A DNA stretch of 64,000 nt from Pandoraea sputorum. Its GTDB lineage: Bacteria > Pseudomonadota > Gammaproteobacteria > Burkholderiales > Burkholderiaceae. Position 1 is the stretch's first letter, and each line of letters starts with the position of its first letter. The stretch lies in contig NZ_CP010431.2 of assembly GCF_000814845.2 (NCBI RefSeq), positions 1,550,001 through 1,614,000 of the forward strand, in the 5' to 3' direction. The notes under the pieces were generated by a model. The model ran no database searches. It worked only from the letters and a program-made list of their open reading frames with translations, and was not told where the DNA came from. Made by a program: the position numbers and the translations under genes. This document shows positions 9,160-18,863 of the stretch, in pieces.

Positions 9160-9421
9160 TCCTATGGTTTACAATCCGCCTCGGCCTCCCAATACCTAAG
9201 GGGATGGCAGGGTGAGATGCGTCGCACAACGGCTTAACCGTTGGGCGCGACGTCCGGAGACAATGCCTCCGGGCCTGCGCGTGATCGATTCCTGCAACAT
9301 GGGAATCGTGAGGTCTTCAGAGCGGTCGAGTGGGTAAGGCAGCGTGATCGGTGCGAGTGGTCCGGGTGCAACGTTGCAGTCAATTCAGGCTGCGTGGCAG
9401 CCGAAGTTCGAAGTGGAGACC
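9160..9421 (+). promoter_or_regulatory. structured 5' leader upstream of ACS-type MFS gene
   Basis: A roughly 260-bp gap contains no gene but three hairpins in a row. They are 9220-9252 (CGTCGC/GCGACG outer, CAACGG/CCGTTG inner), 9254-9272 (CCGGAG/CTCCGG) and 9286-9308 (CGATTCC/GGAATCG). A TACAAT -10-like box lies near 9168. The packing of hairpins between a possible promoter and the start at 9422 suggests a cis-acting RNA. I could not match it to a riboswitch class I know. Confidence 0.4.
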
Positions 9422-10732
9422 ATGAGTACTATCGCTAGCGGTGTCAAAGCCAACGCGCATACGCGCGAGATCGAGGCGCAAGCCTACGCAAAAGCGACCT
9501 GGCGTTTGTTGCCGTTCCTTTTCCTGTGTTATGTCGCGGCCTATCTGGACCGCGTGAATGTCGGCTTCGCCAAGCTGCAAATGCTGAACGACCTTCAGTT
9601 CAGCGAGACCGTCTACGGTCTGGGCGCCGGCATCTTCTTCATCGGTTACTTCTTCTTCGAAGTGCCGTCCAACATCATCATGCACAAGGTCGGTGCGCGT
9701 CGCTGGATTGCACGCATCATGATCTCGTGGGCGGTGCTCTCGGCAGCGACGCTGTTCGTCACGACGCCGACACAGTTCTACGTCGTGCGCTTCCTCCTCG
9801 GTGTGGCTGAAGCGGGTTTCTTCCCCGGCATCGTGCTGTATCTGACCTACTGGTTCCCGGCGCAGCGCCGTGGCCGCATGAACGCGCTGTTCATGATCGG
9901 TATTCCGGTGGCCGGTGTGTTCGGCGGTCCGCTCTCGGGCTGGATTCTGCAAGCGTTCAACGGCGTGGGCGGCTGGAAGGCCTGGCAATGGTTGTTCTTC
10001 ATCGAGGCCATTCCGTCGGTGATTCTCGGCGTGATCACGCTGATGTATCTGCCGAACGGCATTCGCGCTGCGAAGTGGCTGACCGAAGACGAGAAGGCCG
10101 TGCTGGAGCACAACATCGCGCAGGACAGCGCGGGCAAGGCACCGCAATCGGTGGCCTCGGTGTTCGCGAACGGTCGTGTGTGGCTGATGGCCGTGATCTA
10201 CTTCTGCTGCATGATGGGTCTGTACGGCATTGGCTTCTACCTGCCAACGCTCATCAAGGCCAGCGGCGTGAAGAGCGCGCTCGACGTGGGTCTGCTGACC
10301 GCCATTCCGTACGCTTGCGCCGTCGTCAGCATGATTGCCGTGGCACGCAGCTCGGACCGCTCGCGTGAGCGTCGCTGGCACTTCGCAGTGGTGTCGTTCG
10401 CCGGCGCCGTCGGTCTGTACCTGAGCACGATCTGGGGCAACAATGTACCGCTCGCGATGGTCGCGCTGTCGGTCGGCACGGCCGGCATGCTGGCCACGAT
10501 GCCCGTGTTCTGGACGTACCCGAGCGCACTGCTCGTCGGCGGCTCGGCGGCGGCGGCCATCGGCATGATCAACTCGATCGGCAACCTGGCAGGCTTCGTG
10601 AGCCCGTTCGTCATCGGCTGGCTCAAGGACGTGACGCAAAGCACGAACGCCGGTATGTACTGCGTGTCGGCAGCGCTCGCGCTGGGTGCCGTGCTGGCAC
10701 TCACCCAGTCGAAGGAACAGGTCAATCGCTGA
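9422..10732 (+). CDS. MFS transporter, anion:cation symporter (ACS) family
   Basis: 436 residues from the ATG at 9422 with GGAG 5 nt upstream. TM1 ends with YLDRVNVGFAKLQM, the ACS-family (GudP/ExuT/phthalate permease-like) signature, and TM2 has FFIGYFFFEVPSNIIMHKVG, also typical. About 12 membrane segments. ACS members import organic acids such as hexuronates, galactonate, tartrate or phthalate by proton symport; the substrate is not given by neighbours here. A three-hairpin leader precedes it and a bidirectional terminator follows. Confidence 0.88.
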   Translation: MSTIASGVKANAHTREIEAQAYAKATWRLLPFLFLCYVAAYLDRVNVGFAKLQMLNDLQFSETVYGLGAGIFFIGYFFFEVPSNIIMHKVGARRWIARIMISWAVLSAATLFVTTPTQFYVVRFLLGVAEAGFFPGIVLYLTYWFPAQRRGRMNALFMIGIPVAGVFGGPLSGWILQAFNGVGGWKAWQWLFFIEAIPSVILGVITLMYLPNGIRAAKWLTEDEKAVLEHNIAQDSAGKAPQSVASVFANGRVWLMAVIYFCCMMGLYGIGFYLPTLIKASGVKSALDVGLLTAIPYACAVVSMIAVARSSDRSRERRWHFAVVSFAGAVGLYLSTIWGNNVPLAMVALSVGTAGMLATMPVFWTYPSALLVGGSAAAAIGMINSIGNLAGFVSPFVIGWLKDVTQSTNAGMYCVSAALALGAVLALTQSKEQVNR

Positions 10733-10810
10733 TCGTTCTGTCGAACTGTGAGGGGAGGTCGGCGGTGCTGCCCATCCCTCCCGGGCGATGTCTCACGCGA
10801 GAAGTTTCGC

Positions 10811-10855
10811 CAACAAAAAAAGCTGGTCCATGTGAGTGGACCAGCTTTTTTGTTG
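10811..10855. terminator. bidirectional intrinsic terminator
   Basis: A near-perfect stem, 10811-10829 with 10837-10855, contains an A run on the left and T run on the right around an AGCTGGTCCA/TGGACCAGCT core. It serves the convergent MFS gene (plus) and icd (minus). Confidence 0.93.
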
Positions 10856-10910
10856 CTCCCTGGCGGGTACAGGGCAGTCCTTGGGGACCGCCCGCCAGCG
10901 GCACCGTGGC

Positions 10911-13151
10911 TTACGCCTTGGCGACGCTTGCCAGTGCTGCGTTGAACGTCTTGCTCGGACGCATGACTTGTTCGAGCTTTTCGAAGTCAGGCTTGTAATA
11001 GCCGCCGATATCGGTCGGCTTGCCTTGCACGTCGGCGAGTTCGCCCACGATGGTCTTCTCGTTCTCGGTCAGTTGCTTTGCGAGCGGGGCGAACAGCTTG
11101 GCCAGCTCGGCGTCGTCCTTTTGCTCGGCCAGTTCCTGCGCCCAGTACATCGACAGGTAGAACTGGCTGCCACGGTTGTCCAGCTCGCCAGTCTTCGGCG
11201 ACGGACCCTTGTTGTTGTCGAGCAGCTTGCCCGTTGCGGCGTCGAGCGTCTTGGCGAGGATCTTGGCGCGCTGGTTGCCCGTCTTGATGCCGAGGTCTTC
11301 CAGCGAGACTGCCAGTGCCAGGAATTCACCCAGCGAATCCCAGCGCAGGTGGTTCTCTTCCACCAGTTGCTTGACGTGCTTCGGTGCCGAGCCGCCAGCA
11401 CCCGTTTCGTACATACCGCCACCGGCCATCAGCGGCACGATGGAGAGCATCTTGGCGCTGGTGCCCAGTTCCATGATCGGGAACAGGTCGGTCAGGTAGT
11501 CGCGCAGAATGTTGCCGGTCACCGAGATGGTGTCCAGGCCGCGAATCACGCGCTCGAGGGTGTAACGCATGGCGCGCACTTGCGACATGATCTGGATATC
11601 GAGACCGTTGGTGTCGTAATCCTTCAGGTACGTTTCGACCTTCTTGATCAGTTCGGCTTCGTGCGGACGGTACGGGTCGAGCCAGAACACGGCCGGCATG
11701 CCCGAGTTGCGCACGCGGTTCACGGCGAGCTTCACCCAGTCGCGGATCGGTGCGTCCTTGACCTGGCACATACGCCAGATGTCGCCAGCTTCCACGTTCT
11801 GCGAGAGCAGCACTTCGCCCGTGGCGATGTCGACGATGTTCGCCACGCCGTCTTCGGCGATTTCGAACGTCTTGTCGTGCGAGCCGTATTCCTCAGCCTT
11901 CTGTGCCATCAGGCCGACGTTCGGCACCGTACCCATCGTGGTCGGATCGAATGCGCCGTTCGTCTTGCAGAAGTTGATGATTTCTTGATAGATGCGAGCG
12001 AACGTGCTTTCCGGGATCACGGCCTTCGTGTCCTTCGGACGGCCGTCGGCGCCCCACATCTTGCCGCCGATACGGATCATGGCGGGCATCGATGCGTCGA
12101 CGATGACGTCGTTCGGTGCGTGCAGGTTCGAGATGCCCTTGGCCGAGTCGACCATCGCCAGTTCCGGACGGTGCTCGTGGCAGGCGTGCAGATCGCGGAT
12201 GATCTCTTCGCGTTGCGTGCTCGGCAGCGCTTCGATCTTCTCGTACAGGTTCACGAGACCGTTGTTGACGTTCACGCCCAGTTCGTCGAACAGCTTGCCG
12301 TGCTTCTCGAAGGCTTCCTTATAGAAGATCTTCACGGCGTGGCCGAACACGATCGGGTGCGAGACCTTCATCATCGTGGCCTTCACGTGCAGCGAGAACA
12401 TGACGCCGGTCTTGCGTGCGTCTTCCATCTGTTCTTCGTAGAACTCGCACAGCGCCTTCTTGCTCATGAACATGCTGTCGATGATTTCGCCGTCGAGCAG
12501 CGAGACCTTCGGCTTGAGCACGATCGTCTTGCCGCTGTTCGTCACGAGTTCCATCTTGACGTCGCGCGCCTTGTCGATCGTCATCGACTTTTCGCCGTGG
12601 TAGAAGTCGCCATGCTTCATGTGCGCGACGTGCGTGCGCGAAGCCATGCTCCACTCGCCCATGCTGTGCGGGTGCTTCTTGGCGTAGTTCTTGACGGCGA
12701 GCGGTGCGCGACGATCCGAGTTGCCTTCACGCAGGACCGGGTTCACGGCCGAGCCGAGGCACTTCGAGTAACGCTTCTGGATGGCCTTCTCTTCGTCGGT
12801 CTTCGGGTCTTCCGGGAAGTCCGGGATCTTGTAACCCTTCGACTGGAGTTCCTTGATGGCGCTCTGGAGCTGGAACACCGATGCGCTGATGTTCGGCAGC
12901 TTGATGATGTTCGTGTTCGGATCCTGCGTCAGACGACCGAGTTCGGCGAGGTTGTCCGGGACGCGCTGTTCTTCGGTCAGGAATTCAGGGAATTCGCCGA
13001 GGATACGGCCCGAGACCGAGATGTCGCTCGTCTCGACCGCCACGCCCGCCGGAGCGGTGAACGTGCGGATGATCGGGAGGAAGGAGCCGGTGGCGAGAAG
13101 CGGAGCTTCGTCGGTCAGGGTATAGATGATGCTGGGTTGCTGCGTGCTCAT
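10911..13151 (-). CDS. icd: NADP-dependent isocitrate dehydrogenase, monomeric type
   Basis: 746 residues from the ATG at 13151 (an in-frame ATG at 13169 adds 6 residues). The sequence begins [20 protein letters not shown] and follows the monomeric IDH family along its full length (family about 740 residues), unrelated in fold arrangement to the 45-kDa dimeric enzyme. It oxidatively decarboxylates isocitrate to 2-oxoglutarate with NADP+ and Mg2+/Mn2+ in the TCA cycle. The 628-bp upstream gap contains a perfect palindrome that may be an operator. Antisense frames across this gene are long but are composition artefacts. Confidence 0.95.
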   Translation of the reverse strand: MSTQQPSIIYTLTDEAPLLATGSFLPIIRTFTAPAGVAVETSDISVSGRILGEFPEFLTEEQRVPDNLAELGRLTQDPNTNIIKLPNISASVFQLQSAIKELQSKGYKIPDFPEDPKTDEEKAIQKRYSKCLGSAVNPVLREGNSDRRAPLAVKNYAKKHPHSMGEWSMASRTHVAHMKHGDFYHGEKSMTIDKARDVKMELVTNSGKTIVLKPKVSLLDGEIIDSMFMSKKALCEFYEEQMEDARKTGVMFSLHVKATMMKVSHPIVFGHAVKIFYKEAFEKHGKLFDELGVNVNNGLVNLYEKIEALPSTQREEIIRDLHACHEHRPELAMVDSAKGISNLHAPNDVIVDASMPAMIRIGGKMWGADGRPKDTKAVIPESTFARIYQEIINFCKTNGAFDPTTMGTVPNVGLMAQKAEEYGSHDKTFEIAEDGVANIVDIATGEVLLSQNVEAGDIWRMCQVKDAPIRDWVKLAVNRVRNSGMPAVFWLDPYRPHEAELIKKVETYLKDYDTNGLDIQIMSQVRAMRYTLERVIRGLDTISVTGNILRDYLTDLFPIMELGTSAKMLSIVPLMAGGGMYETGAGGSAPKHVKQLVEENHLRWDSLGEFLALAVSLEDLGIKTGNQRAKILAKTLDAATGKLLDNNKGPSPKTGELDNRGSQFYLSMYWAQELAEQKDDAELAKLFAPLAKQLTENEKTIVGELADVQGKPTDIGGYYKPDFEKLEQVMRPSKTFNAALASVAKA

Positions 13152-13779
13152 CGCTGGTCTCGGATTCAAGAATCAGGAAAAGGTGGGGGAACGCCGCCGA
13201 CTGGGTCACAGTCCGCTAGCCATGACAAATTTTCCCTGATTGTGACACGGGTCGGGGGCAAAACTGAAATGCCTTTTCGTAATGTGAATGCTCGGGTCTT
13301 ATATAAGACTGGCACGGAAGTGCCCATCACGCCGTTGAAAACCCCGCAGGCTGGGGCAGGGGTGCCGGAAACGGCAGGGTGGAACCGGGTTCTGATGAGG
13401 GTTGTTTGAATGGACTTCATTTTTCAATAGTTAAAATCTATGAAAAACGCGGCAATAACGTCCGTCGAGACACAAGGAAATCCTATTTGAGACCGCGCTG
13501 TCGCGTCGCCTGATGCTGCCGCGCGACACTCTGTTTTCTCAGTTGCAACCGGCAAGGCGTTGCGATTAAATGGCGCGCAACGCTCCGACCCCCGGAAGGT
13601 TTGATCCCCGGGCGCAGTCGTCCCCCCAACTGCCACCGGGCGTTCGTCATCTGCCGCAAGCAAAAGAGATATAGGCGCAGTGACGGATTGAGCTGTGCGG
13701 TTGCACAAGACAAAACTAATAACGAACCAGCATGAGGCTGCCGGCCGCGCCGGGGTCTCGTCGTACCGGGGATTCATGC
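13152..13779. promoter_or_regulatory. icd / type XI secretion divergent intergenic region with 14-bp palindrome
   Basis: No gene is seen in 628 bp. A perfect palindrome GTCTTATATAAGAC lies at 13296-13309, in otherwise GC-rich DNA, about 145 bp upstream of icd. Its size and AT core look like a dimeric-regulator operator (GntR-like). The right half (13420-13730) has no clear element beyond some AT-rich runs. Confidence 0.5.
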
Positions 13780-15171
13780 ATGTCCGTTTTATCGCTTCGC
13801 CGCAGTGCGCTCGTCGCCGCGGCGTTCTCTGTTGTGCTGATGGGAACTGCGGGGGCGTCCGAGGGCGTCGCCGCCGAGAATGCGTCATCGTCCGTAAGCA
13901 CTGACGTCCGGGGTTCCGCCATCGCACAGGCGCGTGCGCACATGCGAGCGAAGTCGCCGGAGCAGGCATACGCTCTTCTGGCCCCGCTGGAGGGGCGTCT
14001 CGCCGGGGACGCGGAGTACGATTATCTGCTTGGCATCGCGGCAGCGGACACGCGTCACCTCGACGTGGCGGAGCGCGCGCTCAAGCGCAGCATTGCCGAG
14101 CGGCCGGGCGACGGTCCGACGCATCTCGAACTCGGGCGCACCTATTTCTTGCTGGGCCAGCGAGAAAACGCCCGTCGGGAATTCGAAGGTGTGGCGGCGG
14201 GCGATGTGCCCGAAGGCGTTCGTCCGGTCATTCAAGCCTATCTGAATGCGATCGATGCGCCGGTCGGTGTGCGCACGGCATGGTCCGGCTACGTGCAGGG
14301 CAATTTCGGACATGACACCAACGCCAACAATGCGACGACCCATTCGTCCATCGCGATTCCGGCGCTCGGCGGCCTGATGTTCGTCCTCGATGGTGGCTCC
14401 CGTGGCACACCTGCGAATTTTGGCGATGTGAGCGGCGGGCTTGCCGTTCGTCACGCGGTGACGGAGAACCTCGTGATCTCAGGTTCGGGGGACGTCGACG
14501 TGCGGCGCTATGGCGGCAACGCCCGCGCGTTCGATCAGGGCAGCTACTTGTTTCAGTTGGGCGCGAACTGGCTGTCCGGCAAGAACAACTTCGGGCTGCA
14601 ATATGCGAATCAGCATATGTGGGTCGATTCGGAGAGTTACCGGAATCTCAACGGTTTCACCGCGCAGTGGACGCGCGACCTCGGCGAGAGTCTTCAGGCG
14701 GCAGCGTTCGCGCAGTACACGCCGATCCGCTATATGGGGACGAACGCACGCGACGTGAATCGCGCGATTGGCGGGGCGTCCATCGTCAAGGGATTTGCGT
14801 CGGTCTATGGTGAGCCGGTGGCCTATGCGTCGATGTATGCAGGACGGGAGAGTCCCAGGGACGATCTGTCTGCGGCATTCGGCAATCACCTCTGGGGCGG
14901 ACGCATCGGTGGCGAATGGCATGTGATGCCGAACCAGATGCTCTTTGCCAACGTTAGCTTCGAGCGTCGCAACTACGACACGCTGGACAGTATGTTTCTG
15001 GTTGAGCGCCGCGACCGTCAGCTCGATGTGAGGGCGGGCTACTCGTACTTTGTGACGAAGGCGTTTTCGATCACGCCGCAATACAGCTTTACGCGCAACG
15101 GTTCCAGCCAGCCGCTGTTCGATTACCACCGGAGTGTCTATGAAATCGTGGCACGTTATGACTTCCGCTGA
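13780..15171 (+). CDS. type XI secretion outer-membrane protein (DUF560/Slam-like)
   Basis: 463 residues from the ATG at 13780, which gives a clean signal peptide (MSVLSLRRSALVAAAFSVVL, cleavage near TAGA/SEG); an in-frame start at 13732 would bury it. Residues about 45-150 form TPR-like helices (AYALLAPLEGRLAGDAEYDYLLGIAA and following repeats). The rest is a beta-barrel with alternating strands ending FDYHRSVYEIVARYDFR. TPR plus a roughly 14-strand barrel is the Slam (surface lipoprotein assembly modifier, PF04575) layout, which moves partner proteins across the outer membrane. The next gene is a likely partner. Confidence 0.78.
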   Translation: MSVLSLRRSALVAAAFSVVLMGTAGASEGVAAENASSSVSTDVRGSAIAQARAHMRAKSPEQAYALLAPLEGRLAGDAEYDYLLGIAAADTRHLDVAERALKRSIAERPGDGPTHLELGRTYFLLGQRENARREFEGVAAGDVPEGVRPVIQAYLNAIDAPVGVRTAWSGYVQGNFGHDTNANNATTHSSIAIPALGGLMFVLDGGSRGTPANFGDVSGGLAVRHAVTENLVISGSGDVDVRRYGGNARAFDQGSYLFQLGANWLSGKNNFGLQYANQHMWVDSESYRNLNGFTAQWTRDLGESLQAAAFAQYTPIRYMGTNARDVNRAIGGASIVKGFASVYGEPVAYASMYAGRESPRDDLSAAFGNHLWGGRIGGEWHVMPNQMLFANVSFERRNYDTLDSMFLVERRDRQLDVRAGYSYFVTKAFSITPQYSFTRNGSSQPLFDYHRSVYEIVARYDFR

Positions 15172-15274
15172 TCTCGCGCAGCGTGCTCGACAGCTCGGTC
15201 GGTTGCGCGAACCCATTGAGGTCCGATCATGCCCTCAGTCCACTCAGTCCCCTCGGTCAGATAGGGAGCGACAC

Positions 15275-16489
15275 ATGATGAAGCGCAATCCACCGTCGGC
15301 AGCGCGACGCAACCCTGGCTCGGTTGTCCCGGCGGCGGCGGGGTGGCTCGCGGCGTTGTCGGTGATGGCGGCGCTGGGGAGTACCCCGGCGATGGCTCAG
15401 TCACCGACCATTGACTTCAGCCGGTTCCTTGCGCAGCAGGCGTCGTCTTCGCCGCCATCGGCGAGCGCAGGCGCGCTTACGCCCATCACGTCGAGCGCAA
15501 CGGCCCCGGGTTTGTATGTCCAGGTGATCGACGGCCTGGTGGCCCCGAGTAATTCGGCCGGTAACCCGCAATTCCAGGCGGGGCAATTCGGTTTCACTCC
15601 CTCGTACACTGTGCCGCCGATCGTCCTCCCGCAGAATCCGGGATTGATTTTTACGCCGCCGTCATTCTTCGTCAGTACGCCGGCACCTCAGGCACCAGCG
15701 CCCGCTGTCCCCAGCGTGCCGATAGTCAGTCCAAAGCCTGCAGATCCGATCGTCGCGTTACCCCCGTTTGTGACAAAGCCTATTCCGCCCGCCGCAACGC
15801 CGGTGGTGCTGGCGAACGGTGCGGATTACTACATGATGAACTGGGGTTCGGACGGCCTGGCGAATCTCGGCATTGGCGCGGGGGTGTTCAACAATGCGAA
15901 TGCGCTGACTAAGTTTACTGGCACGACGGTGCCCTTCAACGTGGTGTCTGGTGTGACGACGACCGATACCGGGGCACTGGAAGACCTTGGCTGGGGACGC
16001 TGGACGGCGGGCAAAGTGGCGGATCACGGCATCACGTTCGATCTGACGACGTGGAATTCCGGCATGCCTTACGTCATCGGTCGTCCAACGCTTGATGCGA
16101 ATCTGCCGGTGAGTGGCACGATGACATATGCGCTTGCGGGTGCGACAAAGGCCATCGATATGACGACGGGAGCCGTGGGCACGCTCTCTGGCAATCTGAG
16201 CATCGCGTTCCAGAACGCGCAGTATGCCGTCACGCCGAAGCTGAACATTGCGATGTCGGCGGGGCCGACCTACGTGACCGGGGCAGGATCGACGACCGTC
16301 GGCCCTGATGGTGCGCGTGCAACATTCAGCACGATGACGCAAAACGTGACGGGTGGTGCTTGTGCAGGCGGGTGCCAATTCTCGACGCAGGGTGTGCTGA
16401 CGGGCGCGGCGGCGAACAATGCCGGGATTGTCTATTCGCTGACGGGGCCGGACGTTCGTGTGGTGGGGGCGGCGGGATTCAAGCGTTGA
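15275..16489 (+). CDS. exported protein, probable type XI secretion cargo
   Basis: 404 residues from ATG 15275 (or 15278), with GGGAGCG upstream. The signal peptide is long, with cleavage after PAMA (about residue 43) and no lipobox cysteine, so the product is not a lipoprotein. A proline-rich linker spans about residues 125-185. The C-terminal 220 residues are glycine-rich beta strands (for example GTLSGNLSIAFQNAQY) with a CAGGC pair and end VRVVGAAGFKR. Such an 8-strand TbpB/hemophilin-like C-terminal barrel is the known recognition unit for Slam-type transporters. It lies 103 bp after the Slam-like gene. The cargo's own ligand is unknown. Confidence 0.6.
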   Translation: MMKRNPPSAARRNPGSVVPAAAGWLAALSVMAALGSTPAMAQSPTIDFSRFLAQQASSSPPSASAGALTPITSSATAPGLYVQVIDGLVAPSNSAGNPQFQAGQFGFTPSYTVPPIVLPQNPGLIFTPPSFFVSTPAPQAPAPAVPSVPIVSPKPADPIVALPPFVTKPIPPAATPVVLANGADYYMMNWGSDGLANLGIGAGVFNNANALTKFTGTTVPFNVVSGVTTTDTGALEDLGWGRWTAGKVADHGITFDLTTWNSGMPYVIGRPTLDANLPVSGTMTYALAGATKAIDMTTGAVGTLSGNLSIAFQNAQYAVTPKLNIAMSAGPTYVTGAGSTTVGPDGARATFSTMTQNVTGGACAGGCQFSTQGVLTGAAANNAGIVYSLTGPDVRVVGAAGFKR

Positions 16490-16614
16490 CAAGCGCGACG
16501 AACTCCCCAATAGCGTAATCATCCGGGGTGCGGCCTTGTGCCGCATAGGCGAGCATCCGATCGGTGTAGTCTGTTTCACATGTTCACCGTTGCTGAACCC
16601 ACTTTCCGGGACTC

Positions 16615-17151
16615 GTGACTTCACCCATGAACAAAGCGCGCGCGGTGCCGATGCCTAGCGACAGCCTAATCGCACCGCTCTACGCGGGCGCAGACCTGTC
16701 GGACGCTTATGCAATTCGACTGCCGCCAGAGGCCAGCGATGACCTGGAAGTGCTGACACGGATCCTATTCGAGCAACAGGCGTTGTGGATTCGTGCACTC
16801 TTGTGTGTCCGCGATGCGGTGATGGTGACCGTCAACGTTAAATCGTCCCGCGCTGTCGGTCTTGCTGGCGCAGCGCGTGGGCCGGTGATCAGCTTCTTTC
16901 CACTGCTGTCGAAGACTGCGACGGAGTTGGTTCTGGGTGCAGGCGATCGGCATCTCGATTTCCGCGTCAGCGTCCAACTTCGTGGCGACGCGGCCAACGG
17001 GCGGGAGTTGCTCGCGGCGACGGTGGTGCATTGCCATAACAGACTGGGAAGAATCTATCTTGCGACGATTGCACCGTTTCATCGCGTGATCCTTCGGGCG
17101 AATTTGGAGCGGGCTGTCAGAGATATGCGGGATGGGCAGAGATTCGGTTGA
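16615..17151 (+). CDS. DUF2867 domain-containing protein
   Basis: 178 residues from GTG 16615, or 174 from ATG 16627; neither has a good ribosome binding site. The C-terminal half matches the DUF2867 pattern: [12 protein letters not shown], then [20 protein letters not shown] and [12 protein letters not shown] (about residues 115-170). The domain is also found fused to NAD(P)-dependent epimerases and is thought to be a small alpha/beta fold of unknown role. No signal peptide. A terminator follows immediately, so this is a monocistronic unit. Confidence 0.78.
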   Translation: MTSPMNKARAVPMPSDSLIAPLYAGADLSDAYAIRLPPEASDDLEVLTRILFEQQALWIRALLCVRDAVMVTVNVKSSRAVGLAGAARGPVISFFPLLSKTATELVLGAGDRHLDFRVSVQLRGDAANGRELLAATVVHCHNRLGRIYLATIAPFHRVILRANLERAVRDMRDGQRFG

Positions 17152-17154
17152 AAA

Positions 17155-17192
17155 AGAAAAAGGCCCTCGGCATTTGCCTGAGGGCCTTTCCT
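17155..17192 (+). terminator. intrinsic terminator
   Basis: Stem AGGCCCTC (17161-17168) with GAGGGCCT (17180-17187), an A run before and a short T run after; it closes the DUF2867 gene and may also act on the minus-strand tRNA transcript. Confidence 0.85.
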
Positions 17193-17211
17193 TGCGCGAT
17201 TCGCGCGAATC

Positions 17212-17286
17212 TGGTGGGTGGTACAGGGATTGAACCTGTGACCCCTGCCGTGTGAAGGCAGTGCTCTACCGCTGAGCTAACCACCC
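17212..17286 (-). tRNA. tRNA-Val (anticodon CAC)
   Basis: On the minus strand the sequence begins GGGTGGTTAGCTCAG and ends with GGTTCAATCCCTGTACCACCC, A and an encoded CCA. The acceptor stem GGGTGGT/ACCACCC is perfect, the D and T arms are canonical, and the anticodon stem CTGCC/GGCAG carries the loop TTCACAC, giving anticodon CAC (reads GUG, valine). 75 nt including CCA. Confidence 0.95.
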
Positions 17287-17560
17287 AAATCATTAACTAA
17301 ATCAATGATTTAGAGCCGATTGCTGAAGTTCTTCTTTCGCAATCAGGAGCAGAACTTTAACTGTTTTCGTAGAAGTCTGCAACTTTTCTTTTGTTCTGTT
17401 TTGCTGCCGTCGTGATGATATCTCTCGATCACTTCACGTCGTTTCTTGCGATGACTCGCAAGCAGCAAAGACAGCGATTATAGGGACGTTTTCTTCGTTT
17501 GGGAAGGGCTTTGTGCGAATTTTTCGCGAGGCTCGCCGCATTCGCCGAAAGATCGCGCAA

Positions 17561-18301
17561 TCACGGCGCTGCCGGTGCTTCGCCTTCCGGCGGCATCGGT
17601 TCCTTGCGCCACACGCACGTCCCCTTCATGCCCTTGTCGATGCCGTTGAGTACGCCGTCGTGCGACTCCACCTCTTCGCTGGCCGCGAGGATCACCGGCA
17701 GATCGAACTGACGCAACGAAATCTTCTCGCGCGGCACGCCATCATTGCTTTCGTCACCTTCGCTGTCGTCGATGACAAGGCTTTCCTGACCGCGCGTCAT
17801 CGCGAGATAGACGTCCGCGAGCAGTTCCGCATCGAGCAATGCGCCGTGCAACGTACGGTGCGCGTTGTTCACGCCAAGTCGTTCGCACAGCGCGTCGAGC
17901 GAGTTGCGGCGCCCAGGGAACATTTCGCGCGCGCGCAGCAGCGTGTCGATCAGCCCAGAGCAATGCTGCATGAACGGTGGCCAGCCGAGGCGGCCGAACT
18001 CCATGTCGAGAAAGCCCAGGTCGAACGCCGCGTTGTGAATGATGATCTCGGCATCGCGGCAGTACTCGCGCAGCTGCTCGGCAATCTCGGCGAACTTGGG
18101 TTTGTCGGAGAGGAATTCGGTCGTCAGGCCGTGCACCGCCAGTGCACCTGGATCGCTGTCGCGCTCGGGGTTGATGTAGAAGTGCAGGTTGTTGCCGGTC
18201 AGGCGTCGATTGACCAGTTCCACGCAACCGATTTCCAGCAGACGGTCGCCCGTCTTGGCATTCAGGCCGGTGGTTTCGGTATCGAGGATCAGTTGTCGCA
18301 T
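17561..18301 (-). CDS. dnaQ: DNA polymerase III epsilon subunit (3'-5' proofreading exonuclease)
   Basis: 246 residues. The DEDDh exonuclease motifs are present: ExoI LDTETTGLN (residues 6-14), ExoII HNAAFDLGFLD (about 89-99) and ExoIII HRTLHGALLDAELLADVY (about 142-159), so all catalytic acidic residues and the histidine are intact. It proofreads replication errors as part of the Pol III core with alpha and theta. It lies downstream of rnhA on the same strand, about 105 bp apart, as commonly seen in proteobacteria. The C-terminus after about residue 185 is the alpha-binding tail. Confidence 0.95.
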   Translation of the reverse strand: MRQLILDTETTGLNAKTGDRLLEIGCVELVNRRLTGNNLHFYINPERDSDPGALAVHGLTTEFLSDKPKFAEIAEQLREYCRDAEIIIHNAAFDLGFLDMEFGRLGWPPFMQHCSGLIDTLLRAREMFPGRRNSLDALCERLGVNNAHRTLHGALLDAELLADVYLAMTRGQESLVIDDSEGDESNDGVPREKISLRQFDLPVILAASEEVESHDGVLNGIDKGMKGTCVWRKEPMPPEGEAPAAP

Positions 18302-18405
18302 GATGTTCGTCGTGTTTCGTGTGCTTTCGGAATTGGCGCACCGCGGGCCATTGCAAATGACAACGTCCTCACGCAGTGCGCGGATGATGCGAAGGGCTTA
18401 CCCGC

Positions 18406-18852
18406 TTACCCGTGGCGCAGGCTCTCGACGCCGCGATTGGCCAACTGGTCGGCGGCTTCGTTGCCGTCGTGCCCCGCATGGCCCTTCACCCAGCGCCAGT
18501 CGATATCGTGCTTCTGCGACACGGCGTCCAGCTCCTGCCAGAGGTCGGCATTCTTCACCGGTTCCTTCGCGGCCGTCTTCCAGCCACGCGCCTTCCAGCC
18601 GTGAATCCACTCGCTGATGCCCTTCTGGACATATTGCGAGTCGGTATGCAGTACGACCTGACAGGGCTTGTTCAGGGCTTCGAGCGCGCGGATGACGGCG
18701 AGAAGCTCCATGCGGTTGTTCGTGGTGTTGGGTTCACCGCCGAACATTTCCTTGCGGTGCTTGCCCGCGACGAGCAGGGCGCCCCAGCCGCCGGGGCCGG
18801 GATTGCCTTTACAGGCACCGTCGGTGTAGATCTCAACTTGCGGCAAGGTCAT
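18406..18852 (-). CDS. rnhA: ribonuclease HI
   Basis: 148 residues, normal length. Catalytic set visible: [17 protein letters not shown] (Asp11), [12 protein letters not shown] (Glu49), LHTDSQYV (Asp71), [16 protein letters not shown] (His and Asp near 125-136). It removes RNA primers and R-loops by cutting RNA in RNA:DNA hybrids. Start ATG at 18852 is 11 bp from the stop of the upstream methyltransferase, so the two are probably co-transcribed, with dnaQ following. Confidence 0.96.
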   Translation of the reverse strand: MTLPQVEIYTDGACKGNPGPGGWGALLVAGKHRKEMFGGEPNTTNNRMELLAVIRALEALNKPCQVVLHTDSQYVQKGISEWIHGWKARGWKTAAKEPVKNADLWQELDAVSQKHDIDWRWVKGHAGHDGNEAADQLANRGVESLRHG

Positions 18853-18863
18853 CTCTCAAACAA

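Noticed and set aside
9205..9280. Possible GEMM (cyclic-di-GMP) riboswitch because of a GCCTCCGGGCCT stretch
   Set aside because: The rest of the GEMM consensus (CACGCACAGGGCAAACC and the tetraloop/receptor) is missing, so only a generic structured leader is claimed.
9380..10639. 419-codon minus-strand frame over the ACS transporter
   Set aside because: Highly charged His/Arg/Asp composition and no motifs; the plus-strand transporter has clear membrane segments.
10836..13409. 857-codon open frame on the plus strand
   Set aside because: It is antisense to icd, rich in Arg/His/Val-Glu repeats, with no family resemblance; the minus-strand frame is a full monomeric isocitrate dehydrogenase.
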